A DNA stretch of 64,000 nucleotides from NCBI RefSeq assembly GCF_039134705.1, contig NZ_CP146256.1:2232001-2296000 (forward strand), written 5' to 3'. The stretch is from Kineothrix sp. IPX-CK. Lineage in GTDB: Bacteria; Bacillota; Clostridia; Lachnospirales; Lachnospiraceae. The translations under genes and the position numbers were made by a program. This document shows, piece after piece, positions 61,264 through 64,000 of this stretch; the first letter of the stretch is position 1, and every line of letters starts with the position of its first letter. The notes under the pieces are model-generated. The model was not told the DNA's origin. It made no database searches and saw nothing but the letters and a program-made list of their open reading frames with translations.

Positions 61264-61632
61264 ATGAAAAAAAGTAATTTTGTAGCAATGATTTTAGGAA
61301 CAATAGGAGGTATTTTGTTTGCACTTGGAATGTGCATGTGCCTGATATTGGAATGGAATGCTTTTAAGCAAGGGCTTATTGTAGGAATTATAGGTGTCAT
61401 TGTACTATTAATTACAATATTGATATGGAGACGGATGGAAAATAAAGAACCGATAAGGCTGTCAGGAAAGATAATAGGCGGACTGCTTATAGGTATTATC
61501 GGAGCGTTATTGTTGGGAATTGGGATGTGCCTCGTTATGGTATGGAGTAATCTGATATTGGGAATTGCAATAGGTATTGTTGGAATTGCAGCGCTGCTTT
61601 GCTTAATACCCTTCATAAAAGGATTGGAATAA
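61264..61632 (+). CDS. Small four-helix membrane protein with internal duplication, 122 aa
   Basis: 122 residues, almost wholly hydrophobic. The two halves are similar: ALGMCMCLILEWNAFKQGLI and GIGMCLVMVWSNLILGIAIG, each a GMC helix pair followed by a second helix, so the gene arose by duplication of a two-helix unit. Similar small proteins recur in Clostridia, without known function. ATG 61264 follows GAGAGAGG. It is followed by two more very small membrane peptides and a chemoreceptor. Confidence 0.75.
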   Translation: MKKSNFVAMILGTIGGILFALGMCMCLILEWNAFKQGLIVGIIGVIVLLITILIWRRMENKEPIRLSGKIIGGLLIGIIGALLLGIGMCLVMVWSNLILGIAIGIVGIAALLCLIPFIKGLE

Positions 61633-61683
61633 GAACAGCGGTATATGCGGTAAAAGGCGGAATAACAAAGGAGAGGTGAAAGT

Positions 61684-61764
61684 ATGTTGAGTAAGATTAT
61701 AGCTGCGGCAGTTATGGTAATTATGGTAGTCACAACAGTTAATATCATAAGAAACAAAAGATAA
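61684..61764 (+). CDS. 26-residue single-helix membrane peptide
   Basis: ATG 61684 follows GGAGAGGTGAAAGT, a strong site. The 26 residues (start MLSKIIAAAVMVIMVVTT, end IIRNKR) make one hydrophobic helix with a basic C-terminal tail. It lies 51 bases after the four-helix gene and before a terminator, so it is in the same transcript. Too short for homology; real translation is inferred from the ribosome site and regular membrane-helix pattern. Confidence 0.6.
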   Translation: MLSKIIAAAVMVIMVVTTVNIIRNKR

Positions 61765-61800
61765 TAATAAATATGCAGTGTTAAATGAAAAATATAGAAT

Positions 61801-61829
61801 AAAACGTTCGGAGAAATCCGGACGTTTTT
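61801..61829 (+). terminator. Intrinsic terminator after the small membrane genes
   Basis: AAACGTTCGGA and TCCGGACGTTTTTT pair around GAAA, followed by a T run. Confidence 0.85.
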
Positions 61830-62098
61830 TATCTTATAGTATTAGGGTGTCAAAAGGTCCTTTTGCAAACGTCTCAAGTCAATATGCTCAAAACAAAAAG
61901 ACTCCTGCTCCGAATTCCAATATTTTTGTTCTATGCACAATTTCTAGAGGAAAGGACAATTAATATTTCTTAAACAATTCATAAATAATTTTTAAATAAT
62001 AAATAAATATAATACACTCAAACAATTATATAGAATATTGCTTACTGCGCCTGTCAGAGATTATATAGAGAGAACGCAGTAGATGGAAGGAGGAGAAA
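61830..62098. other. Intergenic region between small-protein transcripts
   Basis: No recognisable gene. It holds a small palindrome (CAAAAGG-T-CCTTTTG near 61853-61867) and a TACTGCG/CGCAGTA stem (about 62044-62084) just before the next ribosome site. A promoter for the 40-aa and chemoreceptor genes must lie here but is not clear. Confidence 0.4.
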
Positions 62099-62221
62099 AT
62101 GAAAAAAAGAAATATCATTTGGTTAGGTTTGATATTGGCAGTTTTCTGCTTTATGGCCAAAGCGATTTATTCTATGTTGGATTGGGAAATAAGGCACATA
62201 AGTTTTGAAAATTTAAGTTAA
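62099..62221 (+). CDS. 40-residue single-helix membrane protein
   Basis: ATG 62099 has GGAAGGAGGAGAAA upstream. The product has a basic start (MKKRN), one hydrophobic helix (IIWLGLILAVFCFMAKAIY) and a polar tail of about 14 residues. It ends 43 bases before the chemoreceptor gene and is probably co-transcribed with it. No homologue recognised. Confidence 0.6.
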   Translation: MKKRNIIWLGLILAVFCFMAKAIYSMLDWEIRHISFENLS

Positions 62222-62264
62222 GTAAGAACAATAATTATTTATTAATATCTGGAGAGGTGGTTTT

Positions 62265-63560
62265 ATGGCAGAAAGAGTTAAAAATAAGAAGCGGCCCAGG
62301 AGGGTCAAAAAAAGTATTAGAAATCAGATCATTGCAACTGCATTGTGTCCATTGCTTGCGATGTCAACATCTGTTTCCGTATTAGCGATGAATGGGTTTA
62401 ATGAAATGCTGATTGCTAATATAATTGCTTTTATATTGTTTGTAGGTGTTATTCAGCTGGCATTGGTTACGAGAAATATTGTAGGACCTTTGCGGAAAAT
62501 TGAAGAGTATATGCTGCAGTTGTCTGACGGAGATCTTAATATTGAGGTGGACAAGAAGATAAGCAAACGAGAAGATGAAATTGGCGTTATGTTTGAATCG
62601 ATGATGGCGCTGAGCCAAAAACTAAATAATTCCATGACGGATATTCAACTGATTTCGGAAAAGCTGATTAGTTCAGAAGCAGTATTGGGAAAGACAGTAG
62701 AGGAAACGAATATAGCTACAGAACAGATAGGCTCTGCTATGAAAAGAATTACCGGTGATACCAAAAAGCAAAGTGATAACATGAATAAGGCATCCGTACA
62801 TATTGATGAAATAGGCAGCATGATCGACAATATTCTGAGAAGTATACAACACTTGGAAGAAACCTCGGGAGGAATGAAAGAAGATGGAAGGCAATCTGTG
62901 AAAAATATGAATGATCTTGATGAATCAAATAAGAGAACGAATTATGCGATTGAACGAATCAGTCAACAGGTTGATCTAACATATGAAGCTGCTGCTCAGA
63001 TTAATTCTGTACTTCAAATGATCGCAGGCATTTCAAAACAGACGGGATTATTGGCGTTAAATGCCAGTATAGAGGCAGCGAGAGCAGGAGAACACGGTGC
63101 AGGATTTTCGGTAGTTGCGGAAGAAATTAGTAAGTTGGCAAGCCAATCCAGCGAATCAACAAAGCAGATTGATGAAATTGTTGGAGATCTTTCGACAGAA
63201 TCGGGGAAAATGCTCGTGATTATGGATGAAGTATTAACTGATGTGGAAAAACAAAAAACAAAGCTTTTAGAAACACAAAAGCACTTTGAAAAAGTAAATG
63301 AAGGAATTGAAGATTCGTTGCAAGAAATATCTGAAATACGGGAACGCACGCAAGTATGCAATGTCGAAAAAGATAAAATCATAGAAAATATTGAAGGCCT
63401 GAGAAATGTGTCGGAAGAAAGTGTTGAATCTACGCTGCATACACAAAAAGCAGTTATTGAATTAAGCAAAAATATTGATGAAGTAGAATCTATGGCTGTA
63501 AAGTTGAGTAATTATGCGGAAAGACTCGATAATCACTTGCAGTATTTTTCGATCAAGTAA
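62265..63560 (+). CDS. Methyl-accepting chemotaxis protein lacking an extracellular sensor domain
   Basis: 431 residues. Two helices (about 22-42 and 48-68) are joined by only a few residues, so there is no ligand-binding ectodomain. A HAMP domain follows (about 68-120; [20 protein letters not shown]), then a coiled-coil signalling domain with the tip [20 protein letters not shown] and [12 protein letters not shown] that contacts CheA/CheW. It may sense membrane state, a partner protein or an intracellular cue. No other chemotaxis gene is in the window. ATG follows GGAGAGGTGG. Confidence 0.9.
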   Translation: MAERVKNKKRPRRVKKSIRNQIIATALCPLLAMSTSVSVLAMNGFNEMLIANIIAFILFVGVIQLALVTRNIVGPLRKIEEYMLQLSDGDLNIEVDKKISKREDEIGVMFESMMALSQKLNNSMTDIQLISEKLISSEAVLGKTVEETNIATEQIGSAMKRITGDTKKQSDNMNKASVHIDEIGSMIDNILRSIQHLEETSGGMKEDGRQSVKNMNDLDESNKRTNYAIERISQQVDLTYEAAAQINSVLQMIAGISKQTGLLALNASIEAARAGEHGAGFSVVAEEISKLASQSSESTKQIDEIVGDLSTESGKMLVIMDEVLTDVEKQKTKLLETQKHFEKVNEGIEDSLQEISEIRERTQVCNVEKDKIIENIEGLRNVSEESVESTLHTQKAVIELSKNIDEVESMAVKLSNYAERLDNHLQYFSIK

Positions 63561-63606
63561 ATCTTGATGATGGATATTTACAAATTATATGATAACTATC
63601 AGGGAC

Positions 63607-63639
63607 AGCCGCCTAACTATGTCAGAGCAGGGCGGCTAT
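63607..63639 (+). terminator. Hairpin after the chemoreceptor gene
   Basis: AGCCGCC and GGCGGCT pair across a loop of about 16 bases; the sequence after it (ATTCTCTGTTTG) is only moderately T-rich. Confidence 0.65.
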
Positions 63640-63766
63640 TCTCTGTTTGTGCCTCTACTGTTTAATGTAACAATCCAAAAAGCATGCCAACGATAAATAA
63701 TGGTAATAGTATATTTTATCAAAATATGATATTATATTACCAAATATAAAAGGGGGGAATTTCATA

Positions 63767-64000
63767 ATGAAAAAATTTCTAGTGCTATTGTCGGCACTTT
63801 TAATATCAATATCTTTGTATGGCAGTACATCTGAAGCAAAAACCCAAACAAATAATAAAGTAACTCAAATTGATAAACTGGAAGTCCATTATATTGATGT
63901 TGGGCAAGGGGATGCCACATTAATTAAGTGTGGTGATTCGTCCATGCTCATAGATGCCGGGGGAGATGATAAAGGGACTCTGGTACAGAATTATATTAAG
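63767..64000 (+). CDS. Secreted ComEC/Rec2-like metallo-beta-lactamase-fold hydrolase, N-terminal part (runs off window)
   Basis: ATG 63767 follows AGGGGGG. The 78 visible residues begin with a signal peptide (MKKFLVLLSALLISISLYG) and then show LEVHYIDVGQGDATLIKCG and SSMLIDAGGDDKG, the opening strands of the ComEC-C-terminal type metallo-beta-lactamase fold (VGQGDA motif). Such stand-alone proteins are secreted hydrolases, probably nucleases or phosphodiesterases; the function is not established. The catalytic HxHxDH would lie beyond the window. Confidence 0.85.
   Translation, partial: MKKFLVLLSALLISISLYGSTSEAKTQTNNKVTQIDKLEVHYIDVGQGDATLIKCGDSSMLIDAGGDDKGTLVQNYIK

Noticed and set aside
61778..61963. 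A 61-codon open frame after the small membrane genes
   Set aside because: It runs through a strong terminator hairpin, has no ribosome site and no recognisable sequence.
1..64000. CRISPR arrays, tRNA or rRNA genes, prophage
   Set aside because: No regularly spaced repeats, no cloverleaf-like segments in the gaps, and no phage structural genes were seen by reading; a program-based scan was not possible.

Overview
The window looks like a chromosomal segment of an endospore-forming, low-to-moderate-GC Firmicute of class Clostridia, most likely Lachnospiraceae. Support: SpoIIM, a SpoVB-like flippase, two CotF-like coat proteins and a CotH kinase; RNase Y, RemA and RqcH; TTGACA/TATAAT promoters, AGGAGG ribosome sites and Gram-positive LexA boxes; and protein sequences that read as typical of this family. 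Nearly everything is housekeeping or conserved accessory DNA. The one complete mobile element is an IS4-family insertion sequence. I saw no tRNA, rRNA, CRISPR array or prophage.

Layout. 1-3043: end of a glycine-betaine binding protein, an unknown protein, a CPBP protease, MntP and two coat-like genes. 3099-5498: a GNAT enzyme and RqcH on the minus strand. 5678-12073: a long plus-strand run yicC-remA-gmk-rpoZ-rimO-pgsA-cinA plus a membrane protein with an RsiV-like ectodomain. 12161-15770: LexA-controlled recA, recX and rny. 15990-19618: aminotransferase, Nudix hydrolase, spoIIM, xerD. 19716-22236: DAHP synthase and a SpoVB-like flippase (minus). 22369-25924: nifS-nifU-mnmA (sulfur transfer to tRNA) and a PHP phosphatase. 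26218-29290: gap-pgk-tpiA. 29403-33261: a GNAT gene broken by one stop codon, putP, and the IS4 element with a 10-bp target duplication just upstream of the putP promoter.

33542-37247 holds a three-gene CotH / VTC-domain / DUF4956 operon. 37306-39054 is a DEAD-box helicase whose mRNA leader starts with an intrinsic terminator. 39091-41887: a YgjP-like metallopeptidase, a TPR membrane protein and thiamine pyrophosphokinase. 41947-45698: a minus-strand operon of acyl-CoA ligase, sodium symporter and thioesterase. 45875-46022 is a structured palindromic element. 46043-49929 is a heterodimeric ABC exporter preceded by a promoter, a 31-codon upstream ORF and two tandem terminators, an arrangement like that of Bacillus bmrB-bmrCD. 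49947-51549 is an ABC importer without a binding protein. 51731-61064: argH, asd, an EAL protein, topB, a hexapeptide-repeat protein and a highly codon-biased pair (NifU-like protein plus GGGtGRT protein) of unknown function. 61264-64000: three small membrane proteins, a minimal chemoreceptor and the start of a secreted ComEC-like metallohydrolase.

The features most worth following up are the attenuated ABC exporter leader, the NifU-like/GGGtGRT pair, the CotH-VTC-DUF4956 operon, the terminator in the helicase leader, the fold-back at the transposase start, and the palindromic element.
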